From an uncultured Bacteroidales bacterium (lineage in GTDB: Bacteria > Bacteroidota > Bacteroidia > Bacteroidales > UBA932): DNA of 39,248 nucleotides. The stretch is from contig URDD01000017.1 in NCBI GenBank assembly GCA_900546395.1, positions 1 to 39,248 of the forward strand. Reading direction: 5' to 3'. The notes beneath the pieces are model-generated. The model searched no databases and was not told the origin of the DNA. It saw only the letters and a program-made list of their open reading frames with translations. How positions within the stretch are numbered: the stretch's first letter is position 1; every line of letters begins with the position of its first letter. Positions 1 to 9,700 of this stretch are shown here, in pieces. A program made the translations under genes and the position numbers.

Positions 1-978
<978 letters not shown>

Positions 979-1015
979 ATATTTTTTATATCTCTTAGTT
1001 GACCATTGACTCTTA

Positions 1016-1036
1016 AATTCTTAGTTTACAAGAATT
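1016..1036 (-). other. hairpin in rRNA leader
   Basis: AATTCTT and AAGAATT form a perfect 7-bp inverted repeat around a 7-nt loop, between boxA and the start of 16S. A position in the leader suggests a role in folding or processing of the rRNA precursor, but this is only inferred from position. Confidence 0.4.
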
Positions 1037-1087
1037 AACGCTCACTCATTGATTTCGGTACTTGCTTGTACTTTTGTCTTTCAGTAT

Positions 1088-1099
1088 TGTCAAAGAACA
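1088..1099 (-). promoter_or_regulatory. rRNA antitermination boxA
   Basis: The minus strand reads TGTTCTTTGACA, matching the classical rrn boxA (TGCTCTTTAACA) at 10 of 12 positions. It lies about 20 nt after the predicted start of transcription and 110 nt before 16S, where NusB-S10-dependent antitermination complexes load in other bacteria. Confidence 0.65.
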
Positions 1100-1123
1100 A
1101 ACCGTTGTTTCTCAAACGGGCTG

Positions 1124-1154
1124 CAAAGATACGCACTTTTTTTTACTCTCCAAA
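1124..1154 (-). promoter_or_regulatory. rRNA operon promoter (Bacteroidetes -33/-7)
   Basis: On the minus strand TTTG (1151-1154) is followed after 19 nt by TATCTTTG (1124-1131), a full match to the Bacteroidetes sigma-ABfr consensus TTTG-N(18-20)-TAnnTTTG. Predicted transcription start is near 1118, giving a leader of about 140 nt before mature 16S. Confidence 0.75.
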
Positions 1155-1212
1155 TTTTTTTGAAACTTTTTTCAATTTTTTTTGCAACTTTGTACTAATA
1201 ATTCAAAAATCA

Positions 1213-1749
1213 ATGGCAACATATCTACAATTATTCCTGGCTTTTGCTAAAATAGGAGCATTCACTTTAGGCGGTGGCTATGCCATGTTGCCCCTGATAC
1301 AGAACGAGATAATAAAAAAAGGTTGGATTCCTGAAGAAGATTTTCCCGACATTGTCGCTCTTTCTCAGTCTGCCCCCGGACTTTTGGCTGTAAATATATC
1401 GATTTTCATAGGATACCGACTTAAAGGAATCAAAGGAAGTATCATTGCAACAGCCGGAAGTATCTTACCTCCCTTCCTTATTATCCTTATAATAGCAATG
1501 GCCGCAGCTGATTTTAAGGACAATCCCACTGTAATGAAAATTTTCCAGGGAATCAGACCAGTCGTTGTATCTTTGATTGCTATTCCAATGCTGCAGATGG
1601 CGCGAAAGGCTAACACAAAATGGTGGATGTGGCTTGTTTCTGCTGCAGCACTAATATCAGTGGCCTTTCTGAACATTTCCCCTATATATATTTTGATTGT
1701 AACAATAGTCACGGCATATGCCGTTGCAAAACTGCGGGAAAGAAGATGA
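1213..1749 (+). CDS. chrA: Chromate transporter, short-chain CHR protein (first of pair)
   Basis: 178-residue membrane protein of the CHR (chromate ion transporter) family, half-size (short-chain) type. The N-terminal motif FAKIGAFTLGGGYAMLPLIQ and the downstream SQSAPGLLAVNISIFIGY are family hallmarks, followed by hydrophobic segments. I chose ATG 1213 (MATYLQLF), not the upstream in-frame ATG at 1066. The extra 49 residues are low-complexity Phe/Asn-rich translation of a T-rich intergenic region that also holds the rRNA promoter on the other strand. Its stop overlaps the start of the second half by 4 nt (ATGA), so the two are translationally coupled. Short CHR proteins usually work as heterodimers of opposite topology. 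Substrate (chromate, sulfate or another oxyanion) cannot be told from sequence. Promoter signals upstream are weak (CAACTTTG at 1185-1192). Confidence 0.92.
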   Translation: MATYLQLFLAFAKIGAFTLGGGYAMLPLIQNEIIKKGWIPEEDFPDIVALSQSAPGLLAVNISIFIGYRLKGIKGSIIATAGSILPPFLIILIIAMAAADFKDNPTVMKIFQGIRPVVVSLIAIPMLQMARKANTKWWMWLVSAAALISVAFLNISPIYILIVTIVTAYAVAKLRERR

Positions 1750-2294
1750 TTTTCTTAGAACTTTTCACAACATTTTTCGTTATAGGCCTTTTCACTATAG
1801 GAGGAGGCTATGCAATGCTTTCTCTCATTCAGGCTCATGTCGTATCTATGCATGGATGGATTGACGAGCAGACATTCACTGACATCGTGGCTATTTCTCA
1901 AATGACACCTGGGCCGATAGGAATCAACAGCGCCACATATATCGGATATTCTGTCATACATCAGACCGGAGCGCCGGAATTTCTGTGCATACTCGGATCC
2001 TTCACGACATCAGTCGCAGTTGTACTGCCATCTTTTATAATTGTCCTTCTCATCTGCCGAATGTATGAAAAATTCAAGGCAAACCATACTACAGAAGCTG
2101 TAATGACAGGCCTCAAGCCAGTCGTTGCAGGTCTTATCGGTGCTGCTGCAGTAATATTGGTAACGCCTGAAAACTTTCCAGACTGGACAAGCTGGATTCT
2201 TTTTGCAGCAGCTTTTGCGGCAGGTTGGTGGGGAAAGGCAAATCCTATCGTCACTATAGCAGCCGGAGGAGTTGCAGGACTAATATTATATTGA
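1746..2294 (+). CDS. chrA: Chromate transporter, short-chain CHR protein (second of pair)
   Basis: 182-residue partner of the preceding gene. It has the same repeated motif (FFVIGLFTIGGGYAMLSLIQ) and the second family signature (SQMTPGPIGINSATYIGY). The start ATG 1746 overlaps the stop of the first gene. A longer reading back to 1620 would overlap the first gene in another frame and is not credible. The two proteins resemble the N- and C-terminal halves of long-chain ChrA and probably assemble into one transporter in the inner membrane. A 98-bp AT-rich gap follows before fbp. Confidence 0.92.
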   Translation: MIFLELFTTFFVIGLFTIGGGYAMLSLIQAHVVSMHGWIDEQTFTDIVAISQMTPGPIGINSATYIGYSVIHQTGAPEFLCILGSFTTSVAVVLPSFIIVLLICRMYEKFKANHTTEAVMTGLKPVVAGLIGAAAVILVTPENFPDWTSWILFAAAFAAGWWGKANPIVTIAAGGVAGLILY

Positions 2295-2392
2295 TTTTCA
2301 AAACAATATGTAGAATAAAAACATTTTACATAACAAGGTTAGCGGAAATGCCATAATTATACTATATTCGCCTAAAATTTATAACCTCAGCT

Positions 2393-4351
2393 ATGAACCC
2401 AGACATCAGATATTTGCAGATGCTCGCAAGGATGTTCCCTACTATCCAGGCTGCAAGTACAGAAATCATCAACCTCGAAGCAATACTGAATCTTCCTAAA
2501 GGAACAGAACACTTTGTTACTGACATTCATGGCGAATATGAAGCCTTCCAGCACATCCTTAAAAATGCATCCGGGGTAATACGCCGCAAAGTGAGCGAGA
2601 TTTTCGGACACACTCTGAAAGAATCTGAGAAAAGAGACCTCTGTACTCTGATTTACTACCCTGAGGAAAAACTCAAACTTGTAAAACAGCAAGAAAGCGA
2701 ACTTGACGACTGGTATAAAATGACCCTTACGCGTCTGGTAGAAATCTGCGCCATAGTTTCTTCCAAATATACCAGGTCAAAAGTAAGGAAAGCTCTTCCA
2801 GAAGAATATTCATACATAATCCAGGAATTGCTGCACGAAGTGCACAGCGACGCTGACAAACAGAGCTATAAGGATGCCATTATCTCTACAATAGTGACAA
2901 CAGGACGGGCGGACCATTTTATAACTGCCCTGTCAAAACTTATACAGAGGCTTACGATTGACTGCCTCCATATAGTAGGAGACATTTACGACAGAGGCCT
3001 GGGAGCTCATATAATAATGGACACTCTGTGCGAATACCATAATGTGGATATCCAGTGGGGAAATCATGACCTCGTATGGATGGGAGCAGCGGCAGGAAAT
3101 GCAGCCTGCATGGCCAATGTATTGAGAATGAGCTTCAGATATGCAAATCTCACCACCCTTGAAGACGGTTATGGTATCAACCTGCTGCCTCTTGCGACAT
3201 TCGCAATCGAGACTTACGGAAATGACCCTTGCGAAATCTTCCAGCCTAAAGTCGTAGAAGACCCAAGCATAACGCCGAACCAGGTACAGCTTATAAGCCA
3301 GATGCATAAAGCTATCAGTATCATACAGTTCAAACTTGAAGGAAATATTATAGCCAGACGTCCGGACTTCAACATGAATGACCGAAGGCTGCTTGAACAC
3401 ATAAACTATAGCAAAGGTACAGTAACTATAGACGGGAAAGAATATGAACTTAAAGACAAGCTTTTTCCGACTATCGATCCTAATGACCCTTACAAGCTTA
3501 CAGATGACGAAGCTATGGTAGTGGAAAAACTTATGCATAGTTTTGACTCCAGCGCAAAAATGAAAAAACATGCCAAATGCATGTATTCAAAAGGGGCAAT
3601 GTATCTTGTAAGAAACGGCAATCTGCTGTTCCACGGCTCAGTTCCGCTCAATGCTGACGGTACATTCAAGGAAGTTTCTGTTTTAGGCAAGAAATATGCA
3701 GGAAAAGCCCTCTTCGATGAAGTCGACAGGCTTGTAAGAACTGCTTATTTCGAAGAAAATGATACAGAACTTAAGAAATATGCACAGGACTTTATGTGGT
3801 ATCTGTGGTGCGGGGCAGACTCCCCTTCTTTTGACAAAAAGAAAATGGCTACTTTCGAGAGATATTACTTGAAAGACAAAGAGCCTCAGGCTGAAGAAAA
3901 GGGACATTACTTCAGACTGAAAGAAGATAGCGGAATTTGTGACAAGATTCTGAACGAGTTCGGAATAACGGATACGGAGAACTCGCATATTATAAACGGA
4001 CACATACCTGTAAAAACGACCAAGGGAGAATCCCCCATCAAAGCAGGAGGAAAACTTCTTGTCATTGACGGCGGCTTCTCCAAGGCTTACCAGAAAGAAA
4101 CAGGAATTGCCGGATATACACTTATATACAACTCATACGGGTTCCTGCTGGTACAGCACCAGCCTTTTGAATCCGTACAGAAAGCCATTGAAGAGGGGCT
4201 GGATATAATTTCAGCAACCCGGGTAGTAGAATATACCACCAGGCGCAAGCTCGTGAGAGACACCGACATAGGGAAGGAACTTGAAGATCAGGTAGCAAGC
4301 TTGAAAGAACTCCTTAAAGCATACCGGAACGGTATGATACGAGAAAAATAA
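2393..4351 (+). CDS. fbp: Fructose-1,6-bisphosphatase, class III
   Basis: 652-residue class III fructose-1,6-bisphosphatase, the large metallophosphatase type found in Bacteroidetes and Firmicutes and unrelated to E. coli Fbp. It removes the 1-phosphate from fructose 1,6-bisphosphate in gluconeogenesis. Metal-binding calcineurin-type motifs are visible: DIHGEYE (residues 44-50), GDIYDRG (196-202) and GNHD (223-226). A C-terminal INGHIPVK motif is followed by a glycine-rich segment (AGGKLLVIDGG). Length fits the family (about 640-670). Start ATG 2393 is the first in frame and sits after an AT-rich gap. TATATTCG at 2363-2370 resembles a -7 element but lacks a clear -33. The next gene starts 33 nt later, so co-transcription is likely. 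Confidence 0.96.
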   Translation: MNPDIRYLQMLARMFPTIQAASTEIINLEAILNLPKGTEHFVTDIHGEYEAFQHILKNASGVIRRKVSEIFGHTLKESEKRDLCTLIYYPEEKLKLVKQQESELDDWYKMTLTRLVEICAIVSSKYTRSKVRKALPEEYSYIIQELLHEVHSDADKQSYKDAIISTIVTTGRADHFITALSKLIQRLTIDCLHIVGDIYDRGLGAHIIMDTLCEYHNVDIQWGNHDLVWMGAAAGNAACMANVLRMSFRYANLTTLEDGYGINLLPLATFAIETYGNDPCEIFQPKVVEDPSITPNQVQLISQMHKAISIIQFKLEGNIIARRPDFNMNDRRLLEHINYSKGTVTIDGKEYELKDKLFPTIDPNDPYKLTDDEAMVVEKLMHSFDSSAKMKKHAKCMYSKGAMYLVRNGNLLFHGSVPLNADGTFKEVSVLGKKYAGKALFDEVDRLVRTAYFEENDTELKKYAQDFMWYLWCGADSPSFDKKKMATFERYYLKDKEPQAEEKGHYFRLKEDSGICDKILNEFGITDTENSHIINGHIPVKTTKGESPIKAGGKLLVIDGGFSKAYQKETGIAGYTLIYNSYGFLLVQHQPFESVQKAIEEGLDIISATRVVEYTTRRKLVRDTDIGKELEDQVASLKELLKAYRNGMIREK

Positions 4352-4384
4352 GCTGTAAAAACAGCATACAGACAACAAAAACAA

Positions 4385-6055
4385 ATGAACTGGTTATACG
4401 ACACTTTTTTCCAGCCTACTGTAATACAGGCTGCTATAGTAATATCCGCAGTATGTGCAGCCGGACTGTACCTGGGCAAACTTAAAATACTCGGTATCTC
4501 ATTAGGGATAACTTTCGTTTTCTTCATAGGTATCCTGGCCGGACACTTTGGCCTGAAACTGAATGAAGACATGTTGTCTTTCGCACAAAATTTCGGTCTT
4601 ATAGTTTTCGTTTACACTCTTGGGCTGCAAGTTGGTCCAGGTTTCTTTTCTTCCCTAAGAAAAGGAGGAGTCAAACTTAACATGATGTCATTGGGCGTCA
4701 TTTTTCTCGGCCTTTTATTGACTCTGACCCTTCACTGGACAGCAAAAATGCCGCTATCCGACCTGATGGGATTATTATCCGGAGCGGTCACCAACACGCC
4801 AATGCTCGGAGCTGCCCAACAGGCGGTTCTTCAGATAGATCCAGCCGACAATGGAAGTGTAACCAGAATGGCCCTTGCCTGTGCAGTCACCTATCCTCTC
4901 GGAGTTCTGGGAATGATTCTCGCAATCGTCATTTTAAGGAAAATTTTCGTAAATGACGGCTCGAAAGGTTCTGGAGAAAACAGCGAAGACAAAACTTATG
5001 TCGGTGAATACCATGTAAGTAATCCTGCCATATTCGGAATGACGATAAAAGAACTTATGCAGCATATCGACATACATTTCGTCATATCAAGAGCATGGCA
5101 CGACGGTCACGTCTGCATCCCGACTTCTGAAACCAAACTTCAGAAAGACGACCATCTTCTTATTATTTCAGGGAAAAATGATGTTAAGAAGATAATCACA
5201 TTGCTTGGAGAACAGGAAAAAGTAGATTGGAACAAGCCGGACATAGACTGGAATGCCATAGACAGCCTTCTGGTTTCCAAACACGTACTGGTTACCAACA
5301 CTAAAATGGATGGAGTAAAACTCGGCTCTCTCAGGCTCAGGAATGCCTATGGTATAAATATCACACGTCTCAACAGGGCAGGAATCAACCTGGTCGCTTC
5401 TCCTGAGCTAAGGCTGCAGACAGGAGACCGACTTACTATTGTAGGAGAAGCAAAAGCCATTGACAACTGCGGGAAAATTCTTGGTAATGAGGCAAGGGAA
5501 CTGAACAACCCTAACCTTATAGCTATATTCATAGGTATTACTCTCGGCCTGCTGTTAGGATCAATACCTATCGTAATACCGGGAATGAGTGTTCCTATAA
5601 AACTGGGACTGGCCGGAGGTCCCATTATCGTCGGCATTCTTATGGGAGCTTTCGGATATAAATTCCATCTTACCACATATACTACACGAAGTGCAAATCT
5701 TATGATGAGACAGTTCGGAATAACAGTTTATCTCGCAGGTCTCGGGCTTGCATCAGGAGAACACTTCTTCGAGACTGTATTCTGCGCCGACGGACTTGTC
5801 TGGCTGCTAACCGGATTCATCATGACCCTGCTTCCTGTACTGATAATAGGATTCTTAGCTTCAAAGTTCTGGAAAACAGACTATGCCAACAATGTCGGCA
5901 TGCTATGCGGAAGTATGGCAAATCCTATGGCTCTGAATTATGCCAATACAACTGTAAGCGGAGACGAACCTTCGGTCGCCTACGCCACAGTGTATCCTCT
6001 GTCAATGTTTATGAGAGTTATTACAGCCCAGCTGATTATGCTGATTTTCGCATAG
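4385..6055 (+). CDS. AspT/YidE-family transporter with two RCK_C domains
   Basis: 556-residue inner-membrane transporter of the aspartate:alanine exchanger (AspT/YidE/YbjL) family. The N-terminal membrane half spans residues 1-187, with the family motif GAVTNTPMLGAAQQ at 133-146. Two soluble TrkA-C/RCK_C domains follow (about 205-285 and 290-370). The C-terminal membrane half (377-556) ends with a matching GSMANPMALNYANT motif, so the two halves are duplicated repeats. Family members exchange amino acids or dicarboxylates; this one's substrate is unknown. It follows fbp by 33 nt, a gap that holds a small GCTGT/ACAGC hairpin (4352-4365). It is convergent with ppa, only 9 bp apart, with no terminator between them. 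Confidence 0.93.
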   Translation: MNWLYDTFFQPTVIQAAIVISAVCAAGLYLGKLKILGISLGITFVFFIGILAGHFGLKLNEDMLSFAQNFGLIVFVYTLGLQVGPGFFSSLRKGGVKLNMMSLGVIFLGLLLTLTLHWTAKMPLSDLMGLLSGAVTNTPMLGAAQQAVLQIDPADNGSVTRMALACAVTYPLGVLGMILAIVILRKIFVNDGSKGSGENSEDKTYVGEYHVSNPAIFGMTIKELMQHIDIHFVISRAWHDGHVCIPTSETKLQKDDHLLIISGKNDVKKIITLLGEQEKVDWNKPDIDWNAIDSLLVSKHVLVTNTKMDGVKLGSLRLRNAYGINITRLNRAGINLVASPELRLQTGDRLTIVGEAKAIDNCGKILGNEARELNNPNLIAIFIGITLGLLLGSIPIVIPGMSVPIKLGLAGGPIIVGILMGAFGYKFHLTTYTTRSANLMMRQFGITVYLAGLGLASGEHFFETVFCADGLVWLLTGFIMTLLPVLIIGFLASKFWKTDYANNVGMLCGSMANPMALNYANTTVSGDEPSVAYATVYPLSMFMRVITAQLIMLIFA

Positions 6056-6064
6056 GACTGATCA

Positions 6065-6697
6065 TCAGCCCTGCTTGGCTTTTTCCATATAATCAGCATA
6101 GTCTTCCATCGAAGCCAGAATCACCTGTCTGGCTTCTGATGCTCCGTATGTATTGACAAAAACCATACGCTTGGTATTCTCTCCCGGAATATCCTTGTAT
6201 GTAGTAAAATAATGCACCAGACGACGGACAATCTCCTTTGGCAGCTGCTCTATATCCGTATATGCCCCATAAACGGCATCATTCTTCAATACAGCTATAA
6301 TCTTGTCATCTGCCTGATTATGGTCAAGAAGCCTGAGTCCGCCAATAGGATGCGCCTTTACTATAATGTCACCATGTGTAACATCTTTCTCAGTAAGTAC
6401 ACAGATATCAAGCGGGTCACCGTCTCCCTCTATATCATATCTTGCCAGCGCAAGGTTTGTAAGTTCAGCCATCTTTACGCTACAGTATGTCCTTGGAAGG
6501 AATCCGTAAAGAGAAGGAACTATGTTGGAAAACTTCTGAGGTCGGTCAAGTGACAGGTAACCGGACTCCTTATCGACCTCATACTTAACTGTATCTGTCG
6601 GAACAATCTCTATAAATGCAGTCACCTCTTCAGGGGCCTGATTTCCGAGGCTTATACCGTGCCACGGATGTGCTTTGTGAGTAGTACTAAAGTCCAT
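6065..6697 (-). CDS. ppa: Inorganic pyrophosphatase, soluble type I
   Basis: 210-residue cytoplasmic family I pyrophosphatase, hydrolysing PPi to two phosphates and so pulling biosynthetic reactions forward. The signature DGDPLD is at residues 92-97. The conserved metal/substrate residues in this and the GFLPRTY segment (65-71) are present, as is the KDIPGE region toward the C terminus. It is slightly longer than the E. coli enzyme (about 175 aa), as usual in Bacteroidetes. The gene is monocistronic by position: the efflux operon ends 89 bp upstream. CAAAATTA at 6714-6721 (TAATTTTG on the minus strand) would serve as a -7 element just ahead of the start, but no good -33 accompanies it. Confidence 0.96.
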   Translation of the reverse strand: MDFSTTHKAHPWHGISLGNQAPEEVTAFIEIVPTDTVKYEVDKESGYLSLDRPQKFSNIVPSLYGFLPRTYCSVKMAELTNLALARYDIEGDGDPLDICVLTEKDVTHGDIIVKAHPIGGLRLLDHNQADDKIIAVLKNDAVYGAYTDIEQLPKEIVRRLVHYFTTYKDIPGENTKRMVFVNTYGASEARQVILASMEDYADYMEKAKQG

Positions 6698-6786
6698 TTT
6701 GTAGAATTTTCCACAAAATTAACCATTTATTCCGTCTTTCATTGTGTAAACAATGCAGTTTTTAAACGAAAGCAGACAAATCTTTT

Positions 6787-9700
6787 CTACCACCCTCCTC
6801 CAAGTGCCTTGTATAGCTCTACAAGCGTCAGATATTCGTTCATAATAGCATCACTCAACTTGACCTGCGCGTCAAAATATTTACGCTGTGCATCAAGAAG
6901 ATCAAGATAGTTGATTGCGCCATTTATATACTGTGTTCCTGTAAGTGAAACATACTTCCTTGAAGCTTCCTGCAGGTCAAATTTAAGACTGGTATTTTTC
7001 CTCGCTGATGAGAAATTCACAGATGCATCATAAACTTCCCGGAAAGCATTCATAACTGTCTTCTCATATTCGTACCTTACCTGATTGTAAACAGCAACGG
7101 CAGCCTTGAACTGAGCTTTCTTCTTGCCGAACTGGAATACCGGAGAAGCCAGATTGAGCGCAGCAAGATAGAATGGCGACTTGAGGATATCAAGGAATTT
7201 GTCACCTTCGAGCCCGCCGGAAAGGTCTATCATGAGTGTCGGGAATCTGTCTGCCTGCGCAACACCTACAGCTGCCTGAGCAGCAAGCAACTTCTGATAA
7301 GCCGCCCTTATATCCGGCCTTCTTTCAAGAAGCTGCGAAGGGACTCCTACAGGAAGATTGTCTCTATACGAAAGTTCCAGTACCGCCCTCTTTCTTTCAA
7401 TCGGCTTAGGGTAAGAACCTGTAAGGAATGCCAGCTCACTTTCCTTTGCCGCAACCTGTTTTTCCAGGTCAGGAACAAGAGATGCTGTAGTAGCAAGTTC
7501 CACAAGAGACTGCTGATAAGGGACTTCCGATGTCAAGCCTCCTTCAAAACGGAGTTTTGCCTTGTTCACCCCCTCTTTTCTGGTATCAAGTGTTCTGCGG
7601 ACAATATCCAGTTCATTGTCAAGGGAGAGGAGCTCGAAATAGGCCCTTGCCACATTAGACACCAAAGTCATCTGCAGAGCTCTTCTGTTCTCGACACTCG
7701 CCAGATAATCCGACATTTTTTCCTTGCTGGCCCATCTCAGATGTCCCCAAAGGTCTATCTCCCAGGAAAGGGAAAGTTTGGCACCGAACTCAGGATCATT
7801 GGGAGTATTATCCTTTCCGCTGTAATTGTTATATTCATTATTTCCGTATGCCTTGGCTGAAACCGAAGGCCAAAGGCTTGAATTCTGAATCCTGTACTTA
7901 TACTCAAGCTCCCTTATGCGCTCGGCAGCGACAAGAACATCCTTATTATACTCAAGTGCGTCCGTTATCAATGACTGAAGGGTAGAATCCGTATAAATTT
8001 TCCACCACTCCATATCAGCCAATGTCACAGAATCTGCATTGTTTCCTGTTCCGTAATACTCCTGAGGAAGATCAAGATCAGGAGCTGCACAATGCTTGGC
8101 AGGAGAGCAGGATGCCACTGAAAAACCTGATATGAAAACCAATGCTGCAATTACCGCAGCCCCGGCTCCAGGAAAGTGACCGTTACCTCTGTGTTTCTTT
8201 CTCTCAGAAATCCTGTGCTTAAGTTTGTAAATCCATACGAAGAAGAACGGAACGAAAACTATACCGAGAGTAATCGCCACGAGCATTCCGAAAAATACTC
8301 CTGTACCGATATTCTGACGGCTCTCCGACCCAGGACCGGTAGCCAGCACAAGAGGAATCATACCAAGAATAAATGCAAGAGATGTCATCACAATAGGTCT
8401 GAACCTCAAATGGGCCGCTGTAACAGCTGCTTCTTCTATGTCCCGGCCTTTTTCAACCTCAACTTTTGCAAACTCTACTATAAGGATGGCATTCTTGGCC
8501 ACAAGTCCGACAAGCATCACAAGTCCGATCTGGAAATATATATTGCTCTCCATTCCCAGAACTCCCACTCCAAGATATGCTCCTGCAATGGCAATCGGCA
8601 GAGACAGAATTACGGCAATCGGCACAGACCAGCTTTCATACTGTGCAGCAAGGAAAAGGAACACAAAGAGAAATGCAAGTCCCAGAACCAGTCCGGTCTG
8701 ACCTCCCTCTTTCTTCTCCTGATAAGAAAGTCCGCTCCACTCTACTCCTATATTGTCTGGAAGATGTTCTTCAACTATTTCTTCCAATATTGCCATAGCC
8801 TCTCCGGAACTGGTACCGTGAGACGGCTCTCCGTTTATGGAGGCAGAGTTGAACATATTGAACCTCTTGATAGTACCAGGCCCCGTAGTGTATTCTGTAG
8901 AACCCAGGGCAGTCACCGGAATCATCGTTCCGCCTGAACTCTTTACGAAAAACAGGTCAAGATTGTTCTTGTGTGCCCTGTAAGGAGCCTCCGCCTGTAT
9001 ATATACCCTGTAAATACGGTTATACATATTGAAGTCGTTGACATATATGGCTCCGGTAAAAGCTTTCAGCGTTGAGAATACATCAGAGAGCGGAACTCCA
9101 AGTAGCTGTATCTTGTCTCTGTCTGCATCAAAGAAAAGCTGAGGTATGTCTTTCTGCATACCTGAAGAAAGGCCTGTCAGTTCTTTCCTCTGTGAAGCGT
9201 AATACATAAGCGTGTCGGAAGCGGCCTGAAGCTGGGCATAAGAAACGTCTCCTTTTGCTTCAAGAACCATAGAGAATCCTCCTGATGTTCCAAGTCCCGG
9301 GATAACGGCTGGTGTACTTATATAGACTTTGCTTTCAGGATATAGAGAAAGAGAATCTCTTACAAGCTGCATGGTTTTGTTAATGTCTGTCTCATTTCTC
9401 TCCTCCCAAGGTTTCATAATAACTGTCAGCGTACTGTTTGACTGGCTGGTTCCAATACGCGGGCTTGAGCCAGTGACATTCAATATATATTCTATGTCAT
9501 GCTGCCTCATAAGGAATGCCATAGCCCTGTCAGTCACCTCTCTTGTTCTTTCCAAAGTTGCACCTTCCGGAAGTTCAAGTTCAACTGTAAAATATCCCTG
9601 GTCTTCCTTGGGGATAAAGCTGCTAGGAACTATTTTTCCGAGAGCCCAAATAGCAATTATAGTTATACCGAAGAAAACAAACATTCTGCGGCTGTGCTTA

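Noticed and set aside
1066..1212. N-terminal extension of the first CHR gene from ATG 1066
   Set aside because: The added residues are low-complexity translation of the rRNA promoter region; the family N terminus begins at ATG 1213.
2933..3571. 212-codon minus-strand frame within fbp
   Set aside because: Shadow of a clearly real gene; no recognisable domain and Cys/His/Tyr-rich composition.
8176..8937. 253-codon plus-strand frame opposite the efflux fusion
   Set aside because: It spans the conserved RND C terminus in antisense; composition is unlike a protein.
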